Positions 35,441 through 49,350 of a stretch of DNA of 64,000 nt are shown here, piece after piece. How positions within the stretch are numbered: the first letter of the stretch is position 1; the number at the start of each line of letters is the position of its first letter. Both the position numbers and the translations under genes were made by a program. Below the pieces are notes generated by a model, which saw nothing but the letters and a program-made list of their open reading frames with translations, was not told the origin of the DNA and ran no database searches. The stretch is from Kappaphycus alvarezii (Eukaryota > Rhodophyta > Florideophyceae > Gigartinales > Solieriaceae), in contig NADL03000649.1 in assembly GCA_002205965.3 (NCBI GenBank), positions 372,001 through 436,000 of the forward strand, read 5' to 3'.

Positions 35441-37400
35441 TCCACCTGCCCAGCTTAACGCCATAACTTCCCTTCACTTCACAACCACGCCACCTGCACG
35501 GCCCTTAGGCATTCCATGTAATCGCCTCACCACCAAGTCTTCCTTCGCGGCCCTCAGGTGAGTCGTATGCCCACTTTATCACTAAGCCTGCCTGGCCCTC
35601 AAGCTTTCCACCTGTATAGCTCAATACTACGCCTACCCAGCCTTAGTTCACCACCCAATCGCCTCCCAAGTACATCACCTACTTGCATTTATCGAGTGCA
35701 CCACTTGCTCCCCTTGCTCGCGCCCGCACCTTTCTGTATAGTTTTATTATTGGTTTTCTTGGCTGTTGCAGGACCAAATCCGTGGCTTACGCCAAGGTTC
35801 TGCTGAACGGCCAGTGTGGTCGTTGGCGGAATCAAAACAGTCTTGGTGACATCATAGGACTTGCGAAAGCAGGGTCGTGCCGCTCGACCCCCCTGTTTAT
35901 CCCTTCGTTTTAATTCCTGTCCACGATAATCGCCCTAACCGTGCCCATTTTCCCCATTGGCTTGCCTTTCACCAGATTCTCCTCTCTGTTCCTATGATTT
36001 CACACCGCCAAATAAATGGTCCCCACGAAACAGAAGGTTAGCATCAGTATTAGAGGTGACATCTACGGAAATTAATCGCAAAGAGGCAGCTCTTGTTCCG
36101 ATTCTAAGATCCTGCGCCATCACCTGTCCCAAGTACATGCGACTACGTGGCCACATCGGCATCGAGAAGGCCGTCCATTGCCCATGCTGACCCCTCTTCT
36201 ATTCTTCATACGCTACTGGGGCCCGCTACTCGAGCTTAGTAGCAGTCGAAGGTCTGGAGGTCCTTTTCGGTCGGCACATCTTATCTTTCGTTCGCCAGTA
36301 CGTGGGACGCCAGTTCGCAAAGGAAGAAGCCTATATTTCAGGGCTGACCGAGTCCTTAGAAGCCTTACTTTCCTACCCTTCGTTTCTGACTCTGAACCGC
36401 GACGAAAATAGCGGCGAAGATTAAATGGTCCTCCTGCGTACCATGGCGTTCAACGGATTCACAGACCAAGAGGAGTTAGCCACCGGGTACAGTCGATTAA
36501 CTTTGGGTGGGGCGGACCGGATCGAAGACATCGACTAAATTCATAGTTAGTGCGAGTAAAATACAGATCGCAAGCTATCCTGAATATACACGCGCTCTCG
36601 CAAGCCTCGCCCTGGTTCCACTCGTTACTGTTTCTTTCTTCCTAAAAAGGTTAAATTCACGGAAAAAATGGACGACTGCATACGATTTTCCTTGCAAACC
36701 TTCTGGAAGAACATGGGGAGTTCGCCAAATTGCAACATTGTGTAGTATTCTTCCATCAGACCAACAATGAAACTCGAAAAGAACCCTTTCTTGCTAGTCC
36801 CATCCGAAGTATTCTGGATGCTCAGAAGCATTTGAATCCTCAGAATCTCGTTCTTCAAATTCATTTCCTCTAAATCCCTCACTCAAACACTTCTAAACTT
36901 TAGTACTGGGTTCTAATTCACCCAATCGGTTCCAACGGAAATACTCATTTAGTTGCAATAAACGCGTTGCCCGGACGATTGATAGATCCGATCGAGGAAT
37001 GCGTCCTGCGGATCTCTAGTGAGTCCCTTAAATACAGCGTGGGAATCAATTATGAGTTGTACTCCATGCTAGAGGTGAGGCGCGTAACTAACCTTTTTGG
37101 TTCCTCATCGAATCTTCCTCCCCAAATAAATGGATATATAGTACCAATGGAATTGAATAAGACACATGGAGCTGAAGGTCGATCATCATCATCTTATTCC
37201 CAGCTGACTTGTCTACATTGCGGTCCAGTACCACGTAGCCCGCTTCAATAATGAATGGGGTGCCGTTTACCTCCTTCCTATTTATATTTATTCCCGCTTT
37301 TCATACCTTTTTTCATATCTTGTTCTCTAATAGTAATGGGCTTTCTTAGTTTCTCTGTTCCATAATTTGAGTAAATTTTAGGGTGCCCTTCTGTACTTGA
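35441..37400. other. Unassigned DNA between the left LTR and the integrase end
   Basis: About 2 kb that the gypsy element does not obviously explain. Plus-strand reading gives protein-like pieces near 36240-36420 (RHILSFVRQYVGRQFAKEE) and 36650-36740 (MDDCIRFSLQTFWKN). It may be part of a further retroelement inserted in the opposite direction, but no family can be named. Confidence 0.3.
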
Positions 37401-40400
37401 CAAGCATTCTCTCCTTACTAGGCTTACAGGTAACCTTCGGGTAGAAGGAAGGAGATCGTAATATTGATTGAGTTTCTTGATTACGACGCATGGTCGGAGA
37501 AGAACGAGTAAATGCCGCCCTTTTTTCTATTCCCAAGTGCCGTTCCATTAGCAGCTAGAACTTCGTCGCCGAACTTAAAGCATTTAACATTTACCTTTTT
37601 TCAGCGTGGACGGTCGATCTTTCTAATGCCGCATGCAGCCCAGACCCCTCCGGATCTCGAAAATGCGTTGCGTCGGGAGCACTTTGCTCATAAATGCCAC
37701 AGCTTCTCTTACCGACATCCTCTGGTTGATAAAGTGCGTCAACTTAAACTATGAGGCTAAATCGCTGCGACGGCGCCGCGGGTAACATTAAAAAACTCTT
37801 GAAAACTCCTCAATTCAGTCGCTTCCATTCTGCACAACGGATCTCTTGATGTGGTACTTGACTGTTTCAAGCATTCTCCTGACCTTCCCTTTGGCCATTG
37901 GTTCGCTGGGTAAAACCGATCTGCAGTCCATGTCGTGCGTGTACATGAATTTCTTAACCGCAGTAGCCGTAACGGCTGTTGCGCTGTCGGATATAATAGT
38001 CCGATGGTCCAAAAGGCAGTAATACTTCCTTCTCGACAAATTTTATGAAGGAATCGGAAGTTTAATTCTCCGCAGCCCAGGCTATCGACCAACCCTTATG
38101 TTCCACTTCTGTTATCGCTAACTTTCCTCTTGTCTTTGATGACTTTAATGCAACTGCCAAATAGATAAAAAAGATTTCGAAGAGCCCTGTAACAGGATTT
38201 CTAAGGCTTAAGTGATGAGTGACTGTACAGACTACGTAGATCCCCACGTAGTCCGTAACATCACTCCTGGCCACTAGAAGAGACCTCTGGGATACTTACT
38301 TGTCGATTTGACATATCAATATCCTGTGTCATCGTGAAAGTTTCTAATATGTCAGCACGATGTCCAAGCGACAGTAACCTGCGCAATCTATCCTTCTCCA
38401 TTCGGAACAAAGTTTCATTCCAGAGTATTAACTTATGCGCATTCCTTCTGATTGAAACCTTCTTCTTTGGGTCCATATCTTGAATTTTTTCTCCAGACGA
38501 GGACCTTGAGACATCCAATAAATATGGATCTAGTCTCGCTAACTTAGGACCGACCGAGCAAGCAAGGTCCACCAATCTTTCAGTAGTATTTCCCGCCCGC
38601 TTATTTATGAGTGTCCGGCACGCTTGCGAGAGAGGTAGTCGGCCGCTCCGTTCACAATACTGGAAAGTTAATTGACCTCTAAATCGTGTACAGCCATGAA
38701 ATCATTCATCTTTGCTAACCTTTCATGTACTTGCTTCTTTTAAAAGCGGTCTGGAGGGCTCCTGTATACACTACAAACGGCCTATCGGACAGTAGCTGCA
38801 CCTGGAAAATTTTGAGAGCGCACACCATAGAGAGTTCCTCCAGCACCTTTGCAGAATAAAGGCGCTCTTCATCCGTCATCTCACGGGAGGAAAACTGGAT
38901 AGCATGCACTTTCCTGTCCTCCTTTTTCTGCGAAAGGACTTCACCGTGTTTCAGGAAGGAACTTCAGTCTTTACAGCAAAAAAGGGCACCGAAGTCTTGA
39001 AAAGCGAGTTATTTGTGCGTTTAAAGTTTCTCCTTCACGTTCTCGATAGCCTCCTTCATCTCCGGAGCTCATTCAAAAGCCTTCTTAAAGGAACTTGCTG
39101 CGTGAAGTACCGCGGAGCTATCAGCGAAATTCCTAATAAAATATCCATGAGACCTGCTAGCTGAGAAAGCTCAGCTTAGTCAAACCAACCGGTACAAGGG
39201 CTTCGAAAACATCCTCAATTTTAGCCACATCACCCTTTACCGCGCCCATTGACGAAGTGACTAAGCAGTTTGACTTCCGACTGATCAATACTGCACTTTA
39301 AGCTTTAAGCTTTAATCTCGCCTCCTGTATCCTCTTCAACACCTTCTAAAAATGGCCTTAGTGCTCATTTACTGTCTTAGAGTGGATCATGAGGTCATCC
39401 AAATACATCGTAGCGAATGAAAAATCGTGAGTAACCTCGTCCATCACCTGATTGAACGTCGCGGGAGCGCTCGTTAACTCGAAAGGCATCACTCAGAACT
39501 TGCAAGACCCATACCTGAAGACCAAAGTTGTCTTTTTCTTTCAGGTTTCGGCAATCCTTACATGCCAGTAACCGATGTAAATCCAGAGTCCTGAAGAATT
39601 TTGCTTCCGAAAGGCTCATTGAAAAGCTCTCCTATCTTGGGTAATGGTCAATTTTCTGGCGTCATTACCATGTCGAACTTACGAAAGTTAACACAAAAAC
39701 AAGTACTGCTCCCTCTTAGTATCCATCACCACTGGGAACGACCAGACCGAAATCGAGGGCGTGATATCCTTCCTTCCAACAGCTCTTTCATTTATTTTTT
39801 AACGAATTGTTTGTTTTTGATATGCATCGGCACACTGAATGTATCATAGTGTTTGGTATAAGCTGTAGGGAGTGCAAATTCCCAAAATTTTATGGCTAGA
39901 GGTCATGTATGTCCCAAAGCCATCACTTTCGTCTCCATAAGTGCCCTAATCAGCGTCCTTTGGTTCCTCTCTTCCACATGTATAATTTTCGGGGCATTTA
40001 GAGCTGCCCGCTCCGCCTGTCCATCTTTCCTGGCAACCTCCCTTTCTGACTCCGTGGGGATATGAAGTCCTCACTATCCTTGTGCGCTCCGTAGATAACG
40101 GTGGGCTCTCCGGTTAGCGCTAAAACTTTCTTCTTCCAAACCACCACGGTAACTTGTTGTATATCATTGTGAAGGCTCTTCTGCAGACCTTGTATGCCAG
40201 GTTCTTGCTACGATCACTGCATCGAACGGGTCTTCGTCTAGCACCAAGACGTATAAATTTACGACCAACGATCTAAAGGGCACCAGGAGCTCTCCCATGC
40301 AACCCAATACTTGAGCAATCGTCCCATCGGCGACGGTGACTTGACGATCAGTTCCCGTCGGGTCTATTCCATTTTATTACAAAAATCTCAAGACATGAGA

Positions 40401-41794
40401 TTCGGAACGGCACACTCGTCTAAAATATCGTGCGTCTTAGTCGTCTACCCCTTCACTGCGATGAAATTCAACCGGCGAGGTGCCTTCAAAGCGTTAGCCA
40501 TGGAGGCCTAAGTTACCGAGAATTTCTTTGCAACCAAACCTTTGAGTTGCATTCTAGCCTCGTCCGCGTCCCTCGAAGACTACTCCCGAAATTTATAAAT
40601 TAACAGGCCGAGGCAAGCCCCAAGACCTTGTTTTACTTCCTAACTTGATGTCCAAGCCGGGCAAATCTTTCTTCTTTTATGGATACTTTTCTTCCCTTTA
40701 ATAGGCGCTGTGGAATAGAAATGCAGGGGAGCAATCAGGGCCTAGTTCAAAAGGTCATCTATGTCCATTATGTTATCTCTCCTCTGTTTCAGTATTTTGT
40801 TGCCTTCATCATTCCTCTCAACGGCATCGCCTCCTCGAGACTCCTAGAAAAAGGAAACCGGTTCTTCTTCCGCTTTTCCTTAAGCTTTAATTAAATCAAT
40901 TCCCAGATCTCCATTTTCTTCCTGCGACTCCAACCCGACCGTCGGCAAAATTTGGCATCCCCTTCCGCATTTATCGTAAGCATTCCTATGCCAGTTATGC
41001 GGGAATTGAGTTGCTTCTTATCCATTCTTTCCACCATAGGTACAGATGAAGTCCTTATCGATTTCAAATTGCTTTCCCGGGTCGCTTGAATTTATTTTTC
41101 ACAAATAAACGTAGCTCCACACCTCTGCAGCAAAAGCATCTACTTTATCGTCGAGCACTTCAGACTTGTGGGGACGCGCATTAGATCACTGAAAATTCTC
41201 TTAGTTGACTGTTGACATAGGCTCCTCGTCTTAATTGTGGAAGAAAGACTTCTGATCAACCTGAAAATCTACTATCGCCGTTTTGAGTGATTTTTGGTCC
41301 TTAGGGGTCCGAAACATAAGTAACTGTGCCAAATTCAGGTGTTACTTCACCGCTTTGCGAAAAGGACAGAATAAAGCCACGTTGTTGAGTCCCACTCTCT
41401 TTTTAAGATGTTCGGTCTTTTCCAGAGACCCTTATTTGTCTCCAGAATCAATCATTGCAGTCATAATAACTTGAATCTATTCCTTTGAATCTACTTTCTT
41501 CATGAATTTGGCAAGTTTCTTCTCCTTGGCGAATTAATTACCCTTGGCTTTCACCTTCAAGTACCAATAGCGTGCAAATGGCCCTAAATAGAAGTTAAAG
41601 GAAGCCCATTTCAGATAATATAGTGTCTGGAAGGTCTCCTCGAAATATTTTGCCTAGCATCATCACGTTTTCAAACTCAAAAAGGAAGCGGGTGATGTCC
41701 GAGGAAGTTTGATGCATCAAAGCAGAGGTGAGGAGAGTTGGTTTCCGTTATTTTTGTCGAGCCTTGATGCAGCACTATGTAATGCTTGTTTTTT

Positions 41795-42020
41795 CCTTTT
41801 ATTGTCCCGATCGGCCACGCTTAACCTACCCTTCCTTTTTCCTCGGCCGCAGCTTACAGTATGAGTTACTTACTGTACAGTACTGCACTGCACATCACGC
41901 GCACAATAAAAATGTCATCTGGAAGGAAATTTACCTAAACTTTGAATACAGTATCTCTCGAGAAGTAAGTGAAAACTCTCCACCCGACAGGTACGTTACA
42001 GTCGCGCATTTGGCCGATAT
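41795..42020 (-). repeat. Right LTR-like end of the Ty3/gypsy fossil, first half
   Basis: Matches the left LTR from ATCGGCCACGCTTAACCTAC onward. It stops abruptly at the Copia element's 5' LTR, and the match resumes at 50605. Confidence 0.55.
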
Positions 42021-42288
42021 TGTCACAGAAATTATTACAGTACAAAGCGAAAGGACAAACCATATCCTAGATTAAATTATTATCCTTTGTTGCACTTAAT
42101 CATCAGGATACTGTATTTGAGTCTACACTCATTCATCGAGAGTCAAGATGCATTTCTCTCCACTGGTATACTGCAGTATTCTAATTCAATCCCCTACTGT
42201 AGGATTTCCGCAGTATATAAAGGACATTCGAGTCCCCTCTGCGGGACTCGAGAGAACAAAAAACTTGCCCTTTTCCAAATTTCCTTCA
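42021..42288 (+). repeat. 5' LTR of the Copia fossil
   Basis: Starts TGTCACAGAAATTATTACAG and ends TTCCTTCA, giving the TG..CA ends of LTRs. It is followed at ~42292 by TGGCATCGAACC, which resembles a tRNA primer-binding site (compare TGGTATC for initiator Met). Confidence 0.8.
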
Positions 42289-42292
42289 TGAT

Positions 42293-42310
42293 GGCATCGA
42301 ACCGAGTCAG
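42293..42310 (+). promoter_or_regulatory. Candidate primer-binding site of the Copia fossil
   Basis: TGGCATCGAACC lies four bases after the 5' LTR, where reverse transcription is primed in this family. The match to a particular tRNA 3' end was not established. Confidence 0.4.
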
Positions 42311-43390
42311 CCTTCCCTTAAGTCCTCTATCACTCAAAACCCACCACCTGTCACAATCCTCGCCCACCTCTCACTGACCTCAATGCACAATTTATCACAT
42401 TTTCTTTTAAAGTCAACAGACTTAAAATAAGAGTTCCCGGACTACAAACTACGATCGACAGACTCTAAATAAGATTCTTCTGTACTTAAAACCTCCCCCG
42501 TCCCGGATGAGGTTAGAATAGAGCCGCGTAAAGGGCTGAAATACAATTTGTGGGTAGACGCTTGAATGGGTATCTTAAACCTCTCAAGCGCAGGAGGCGT
42601 CCGAGGGGAATATTTTCAACGCAAATCGACTGACTAAAACTAGGAGTACCCTAGACTTTTAAACTGCCCTAAGCAACGGAGGGAACTCGACATAATTTGA
42701 ACCCGTTTACGTACATTCCCCACCGGTCGAGCTTGCTCGGCAGATAATGGTGTTGATCAAAACATCTGGTGGAGAGCGAACGGGGGATGTAACAAGGTGT
42801 TGTATGGAACAAAAGCTTAGAAGCACTGAACAACTTCATGTAAGAGGCCAGACGGACATTAAAAGAGGAAAATTTTCTGACTTAGTAATCTTTCGGGGGA
42901 AACTCTTGTAGAGATCATTTGCCCATGCCTATCCATTGCGTGGAGGTAGGTATTGATGGCTGAAATTCGCATCACACTTGGAGTATCTAACCAGGGGCCG
43001 CGAGTCCGAAATCTAAGCGATCCTTCACGTTAGTGATGGTTCGCTGCTCTCTACCTGTGTTCGCGCACGGAATAATTGGTCAACTCAAGAAAACGTGACT
43101 CACCCGGAGAGCTTCCCGTAGGTCAGGGTTCCGGTACCCCCTAGATTGCGACAAAAGAAAAAAAACAAAACAAAGAAAAACGAAAAAAAGAAAAAGACAG
43201 AGAAAGAGAAAAGGTAAAAGTAATCAAACAAAAAAAAAAAGGAGAAATAAATTAAATTGTATAGAACAGTAGTAACAAGTTGCCTTAGAAAGGCAGAGCC
43301 TATCATCATTGCCGTAAGGATACAAGTATAGCCCAAGCCCTGCTTCCTAGATCGTCGAATCACTGTTTACTTAACTTCAAGTGCATCAGA
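42311..43390. other. Leader region between the Copia 5' LTR and gag
   Basis: About 1.1 kb without coding signs. It contains the purine-rich tract described separately. Confidence 0.5.
43147..43245 (+). repeat. Nearly pure purine tract
   Basis: About 100 bp of almost only A and G (with a few C and T), rich in AAAAAGAAAAA-like runs, in the leader of the Copia fossil. The complementary strand would read as Phe/Leu-rich, which explains a spurious frame there. Confidence 0.7.
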
Positions 43391-46300
43391 ATGGATCCCT
43401 CCCGAGACTTCCGAGGCCTGTTTCGTATTAAACCTCTCGAGAGACCCTCCGATTACATTGTTTGGATGACAGGGATCAGATCCACGCTGAGACTTGATGA
43501 TAACACCATGATCGGAATGCTCGGGAACCAGTAACGAATTCCGCAGTCGCGAGGAACTAATGTTTAAATTGCTTTGCTAAAGCGAAAAGTTTCATCACCG
43601 TAGCCCAGACCGATGATGACACCGAAACCGCCTTGGATCTCTGTAATTAGCTGAAGCGCATCTATATAGCCTCCAATGAGCAATCCATTCAAAATATCCG
43701 GAAAAGTTTGTACACCCTTGTGTTAGACGAGAGAGAGACTGGCAAAGACACATCTCTGATTTCAACAGCATCGGTGAAGGACTCGCAACATATGACGAGG
43801 AATTATCAGATCGAGAGAATACTTAAAAACTCATTAGGTTTCTCCCTCCTTCCTTTGTAGCTCTCTCCGTGGTCTCCACGATCACCAACGCGTCCTTTCA
43901 GGATGTCTTGAATGCTTTTCAAGCGGAAATCTCTGAAAGGTTGAACCCAAACAAACCTCACTGTGCTCCTCGAATGCAACAGTTCATCCAAGCCAACATG
44001 GCCTGCGGCACACGAGGATACGTTAAGGGACGTGAAAGGAGTTCCTCAGATGCCAGAAGCGGACATTTTCGTTTACAAGATCTCGGTGGACGCCGCACTT
44101 GGCAAATGAGAACACCAGCGAACGGCTTTTACTGTGGCAAACCGGGCCATTCAATTGAAATGTGTCAGAAATTCCTCCGGTATGGGCGAAATGGGCGCAT
44201 TTTTAAACCCACCAGTGGGTATAGAGAACAGCTTCACTATTCACAATTTCACCGAGTACGGATTTCACAAAGTAACCACGAACACTGAGGGTCCCTAGAA
44301 CTTCCAAGTCGTCCACCTTTGTCTTCGGCAAACACCTCCTTGGCTCGCAATAATACAGATAGCTTTACCTCTCCCCAGAATCTGACCGAGTTCCTTCAAC
44401 AGTCGAGCCTCGATGGAGAGCCTCGGTGCCGCGCAAACATGGCAAAATGCAAGTTTCAAAGTTAGGTGGCAAAAATAGGAGGACATAAAACCGAGATTAT
44501 GCTCATGGGCTCTGTTGCAACACATCATTTCTTCCATAGTTTATCCTCATTTAAGTCCTACCGCCCAATTGCCAAATAAACTGTACAGGCAGGAGCCGTA
44601 ACTGCACACCTTCTCAGTAAGGGCCTAGTGTGCTTACCACTGAACTTTGGGAGATATATCGAAGCCTACCATGCTCTTCACTTCGAAACAAATATTCTGG
44701 CTTGTTGCTCACGAAACACCTCAACGTGATATTCTCAGAGCGCATGTTCCAACGCTATGGAGGCTTTTTCTCTATATACGGCTCCTTGGGCATCGACGAC
44801 GTTGCCTGGGTTATCAAATGTCTTGATTTACTCTACCCGTTACAGTTAGGCAATTACTCGAAGCAATATATCAAAGCCAGGAAGAAATTCCCCGAAAATT
44901 AGGTCATGAAATTTCACCGGAAGACTGGACACTTCTCGAAAGACCGCTGCATGCATCTATATCGCCAGCGTTCTAATGTACCGTCCTTCGATCTTTCGCA
45001 ACTCTTCAACATCGAATTGTTCCATGTCTGACCGGAAAAGCTGGAAAAGCCCCCATCAAACCAACGATGAGCAGGATACTGCATCCACTAAGCAAGGGTC
45101 CTATGGATGAATATGGTCCGTTCAAAAACTCTATTGGAGAAAATAAGTATGCAGTTCACTTCCTCGAACCGTACACTGCAAAATCCGACGCTGTGATGAT
45201 CAAAAGCATATCTGAGCTCCCTGCAATTGTTCGTATTTACAAATCTATCGTCAAAACTCACTTTTAGCCCTCGAACTACAAATTGCGGAGAACTATCTTT
45301 GATCGAGCTTTGTAACACATGAACAAAGGGATGATGAATTTCCTAAATTCATCAGAAATTTAATTCAGTCCCTATCCTCAACGAGCACCTGAGAGCAATA
45401 TTACTACTGAACATCTCATCCAAGGGCATTGGACAAGGGCAAAAGTCTCACTATACGACATTGATCTCCCACATAACCTATAGATCGAGGCTTTAAAGCA
45501 TGCAAACTGGCTACGTAACAGGCTTACAGCTTCAAGGGTCAATGACAATATTCCGATCTAGCTTTGAGATCCTAGCATAGAGATAGACTTTCCGTCACTG
45601 CTGATTTTCGGTCAACCAGGGCTCGCATTTATTTACCTACCTCACGCTGAGCAAGGAAAAAAAATCTGAAACCTCATTCCGAACCCGGACTCTTTGTTGG
45701 AATGGAGTCAGACACGAGGCTGATAAGGGTTAACATCATAGAATCCGAGTTTTTTAAAGTCATAAGGAGGGCAGACTTCACTAAAATCTCGAAAAAAGGG
45801 CTCCTAAGAATTTCTTCCTTGCTAGATGGTCTTGCACGGCAATACGAGATTTGGATCGCCAACGGAGACTACATGGATTCAGGACAATAAACCCCAATCA
45901 AACTTATGATTTCCGCGCATCAATGGACCCTATAATTGGCTTACCCTGGCGGAAGGGAAATCCCGAAGACGGCGTATGAACCCTTGACACTTGTAGAAGG
46001 CTGAAACATCCCTCAAAGGTCCGAGGAAACATACAAAGAGTAAAATGCACTTATGAAGATAAATACGCGGTCTTACATACCCCAAACCCCTGGTATAATG
46101 CCATTACCATTCAAATGGACCTTCAAAGCTAAGCCTCTGGACACCACAGGGAAACAGAATATGGAAAAAAGCATGATGTACTCTGAGAGAGGATCTTCAA
46201 TGGGCAAACGAGGACTTCAACCCTGAAACCATTTCGCTCCAGTCGCATTTCATGGATTATACGTCTTCTCTTCTCTATAGTTGCGTGAAACAATCTCATC

Positions 46301-47099
46301 CTGGAAGGACTCAATATTTCCAATGCTTACCTGCACGAAAAAAATGGATGTACCAATATAGATGTAACAGCCACCTAAATCTTCCTGTCGGCTATCTGGG
46401 CCTGGGCATATATGCAAACTGGAGAAGTCTATCTATGCCACCAAAACAAGCAGGGCATATTTACTATTCATTTCTCGACGAAAAATTCTTTGATTGGGTA
46501 AAAACCTTCTGACTTCGACAACAGACTGTTTTTTCTTCGTATTAACCCAGATTACATAATATGAGCAGTTGTGGTCGATGATATGGCCTCTGCTTCGAAT
46601 TTCCATGCCCTCTTTCAGAACCTACAAGATTTGTTGTCATCTACCGTCGACGATATATTCTTCTGTCAACTGAAATCCTTGATCGGATATAAAATCACGC
46701 TCTCCACTACTAATTCGGATCGACCAATAGCGCTATACAAAAGCACTTCTGTGGGCATTTGTAATGGACCAAAAAAATATTGTCTTGACTTCAATTAAAA
46801 AGGCTGTCAAACTGCTTTTCCAGAAGAAAATGGGATTCTACACTAACCTGGAATGACCATCACGCTTGTGGAGGCATTATCGGCAGATTACTCTATTCAG
46901 CTGTTCTTGATCGACGTAAATTGTCATTCCCCATGTCTGTATAGGCTCTTCAAGTCCACGCCCCGACTGAGCGTCATATGGAGCTAGTAAAACGACCCCT
47001 TCGTTATCTAAACTGGACCGCTCACTTTTGACTGCACTAAAGTAGTTCTTACTGTATCACAGCAGATTCTAATGGTGCTTCTGTTGATGCTAACGGGAG

Positions 47100-49350
47100 G
47101 TATGTGTGAATGCCAGGCCATCAACTGCTTGTTCATGATATACATCAATGTTTCACCAGTACAGTCTTTCCCAGTTAAAATCATACCGCTTAAACGCATT
47201 TCCCGCGTACCGCGCATGCAGAATCGATCCACCAACACTCAAATTGGCGAAATTGGGCTATATATGAAACATGCATCAATTCCCGCATATGAACGCATAT
47301 CAACAAAGGCACGACATATTTTTTTATTAAAATATGCGGGCCATGCCATGCATGTGGATGCACATTGCAGTATCCCCCCTTCATGTGGATGCACTGCAGC
47401 ACCCCTACTTCCCGTTACAAAAGGTGAAACAAAACGGTAAATCCTGTGCGGCTTCACCACCCTACCGTATCGGCACGCCTTGGCCGTTCAAAGAAAGGTA
47501 AACTACAGCGCAGTTGTTAACAGCAGTTGGAGGAAATACAGTGATAAACGCATTGCGTGTATCACTGTGCGAGATCCCAACAAAATACGAATTGGCATCC
47601 CCCCACACGACACCACCAAGTCCACCCCTTTACCTAACTCCCACCAACCTTCCATTATGCTATCTGAACAGCAACGCCATCATATCTACGAAGAATACAT
47701 TCGTCGCGCTGCCGATGGAGAGAGCACAGACCAAAAATCGCTAGCAACATGGGCACAGAAACAATTTTCGATGACTAAAACCCGAACAGTCTACGATCTC
47801 CAGAATATTGAAAGCCTTTTCAAACAAACGGGTGACAAAAAGGGTCGGGTGCATAAACGCGATCGAACAGGGGCTAACCATGTGCTTGAGAAAGCACTAT
47901 TTGGATGGGTTTGTGACCAGTACAGTCGGCGTATTTGTATCTCTGGAAGTATGATTCGAACAAAGGCGCAAAAGCTTCAGGACCTAGCAAACACTACTTT
48001 ACCTGGGAGAAACAATTTAATTTTAAATATGGAACCGGATGGCTGTCGAGATTCCAAGCAAGATGGAATCTAAAGTGCCGCGTACTGTAGGGGAGGGGGG
48101 ATGCGGAGGATGCTGGTTGGTGCTGGAATGAAATCGTTAAGGGAATTGCTCTCGCGCTATGAAACTGCTGATATTTGGAACGCAGATGAATTCGGCTTTT
48201 TTACAACATGCCTCCCGACAAGACGATATCTGGAAAGCAGCTGCCTGGGCGGAAGAAGGAAAAGACCAGAATGACTTGCTTGCTTGTTGCAACGCAGATG
48301 GCTCCATGAAGTACCCGATTATGATTATCGGATATGCAAAACGACCGCGATGTTTCAACAAGAAATCTGGGGAGGAGTTGGATTTGACTACCATTTCAAC
48401 AAAAAGGCATGGATGACTGCGGACTTGTTTTTTGGGTGGCTGCAGCGCTTCAACAAATTTATTGAGTGTAATGTGAAACGAAGGTTTTGTTACTTGTTGA
48501 CAACTGCTCCGCACATGGGACGATTGGCACACTGCCCCAGCTGACTTTTGTTCATGTTGCATTTTTACCGAATACCACTTCTAAACTACAGCCTTGTGAT
48601 GCTGGAATTATTGCAGCTGTGAAGGTGGGGTTTCGTAAGTTGCAAATGGAACGGTATTGGATTTAATCGACATCGAGCCTAAAAATATGTACAAACTGGA
48701 CCAATTGACCTCAATGAGGTGGTTGAAGACTATATGGAATAGTGTCCCCGCATCAACAATAGCAAATTGTTGCAACCACACAGACTGTTGAGTGCAAGCT
48801 CGGTGGATGCAATGGATGTAAGCGGTTTGGTTAACAATTGTGATACTGCTCCATTGAGTCTGCTACTGCCGCCATGGTGCCTGAGAACAACCGAATGCCA
48901 TATCGGAGTTTTTAAATCCGTCTGAAGAGGATGATGTATTCGAGGTTGTATCCGAAACGGATATTGTCTCCCAACTTGTTGCGGGAGTGTATAATGGGTT
49001 ATGGGGGTCAATCAATGGACACTACTCAGAGTTGTGAGGATGACAATTCTTTTCTGCCTTCTCTGAAGGAATAGGCAAAGTCTATATCAGTCGTTAAGTT
49101 GGTTGCCGGATATGTTTTCCCTGAAGACAATGATATTACCAAGCACTTGAGGTTTATCCAGAATGAGTTGCGAAAGCGAAAGAGGGAGTCTCAAAAGCAG
49201 ACGCGTATCCAGCCTTTCTTTAAATGATTGGTCAATAGTACACTCCAGTAAAGCTGTCTTTTGTGTCGTGGTGTTGGAGAAGCTGTCAATGGCGGGTTCC
49301 AGCATAAGCGCATTTCCTGCCTATGGCGCATACGGGATAAGTCCACCATC
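47100..49350 (+). mobile_element. pogo/Tigger-like DNA transposon nested in the Copia RNase H region
   Basis: The Copia RNase H reading stops near 47100 and resumes near 49355; the 2.2 kb between carries a pogo-type transposase in the same direction. Likely ends are not sharply defined. A ~40-bp direct, not inverted, repeat with moderate likeness flanks the coding part (47195-47235 and 49302-49345, sharing CGCATTTCC and TCCACCA). Clear terminal inverted repeats and a TA duplication were not located, so borders are approximate. Confidence 0.7.
47657..48665 (+). pseudogene. pogo/Tigger-like transposase relic
   Basis: An ATG at 47657 opens MLSEQQRHHIYEEYIRRA. There follow a helix-turn-helix N-part (KSLATWAQKQFSMTKTRT), the CENP-B-type second DNA-binding part (LEKALFGWVCDQYSRRICIS, KLQDL) and GTGWLSRFQARW at ~48036. 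The catalytic core has NADEFG (~48182), LLVDNCSAHG (~48495) and TTSKLQPCDAGIIAAVK (~48590), giving the three acidic positions as DDD. The core motifs lie in different frames, with internal stops, so several frameshifts have occurred. Confidence 0.8.

Larger units (their letters stand above)
35155..42020 (-). mobile_element. Fossil Ty3/gypsy LTR retrotransposon
   Basis: On the minus strand the pol parts lie in the usual Ty3/gypsy order: reverse transcriptase (~39.3-39.8 kb, with an MPFEL-type block and a YLDD active-site box), RNase H (~38.7-39.1 kb), the zinc-binding region of integrase (~38.3-38.6 kb) and the integrase core and tail (~37.5-38.1 kb). Protease and gag would fall in 40-41.7 kb but are poorly readable. 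The element is thoroughly broken, with many breaks across pol. LTR-like ends match between ~35155-35440 and ~41795-42020, the latter continuing at ~50605 beyond the inserted Copia element. The low likeness of the LTRs (about two thirds by eye) marks it as the oldest layer of the nest. Confidence 0.75.

Noticed and set aside
43100-43363. 87-codon Phe-rich minus-strand frame
   Set aside because: By-product of the purine tract in the Copia leader.
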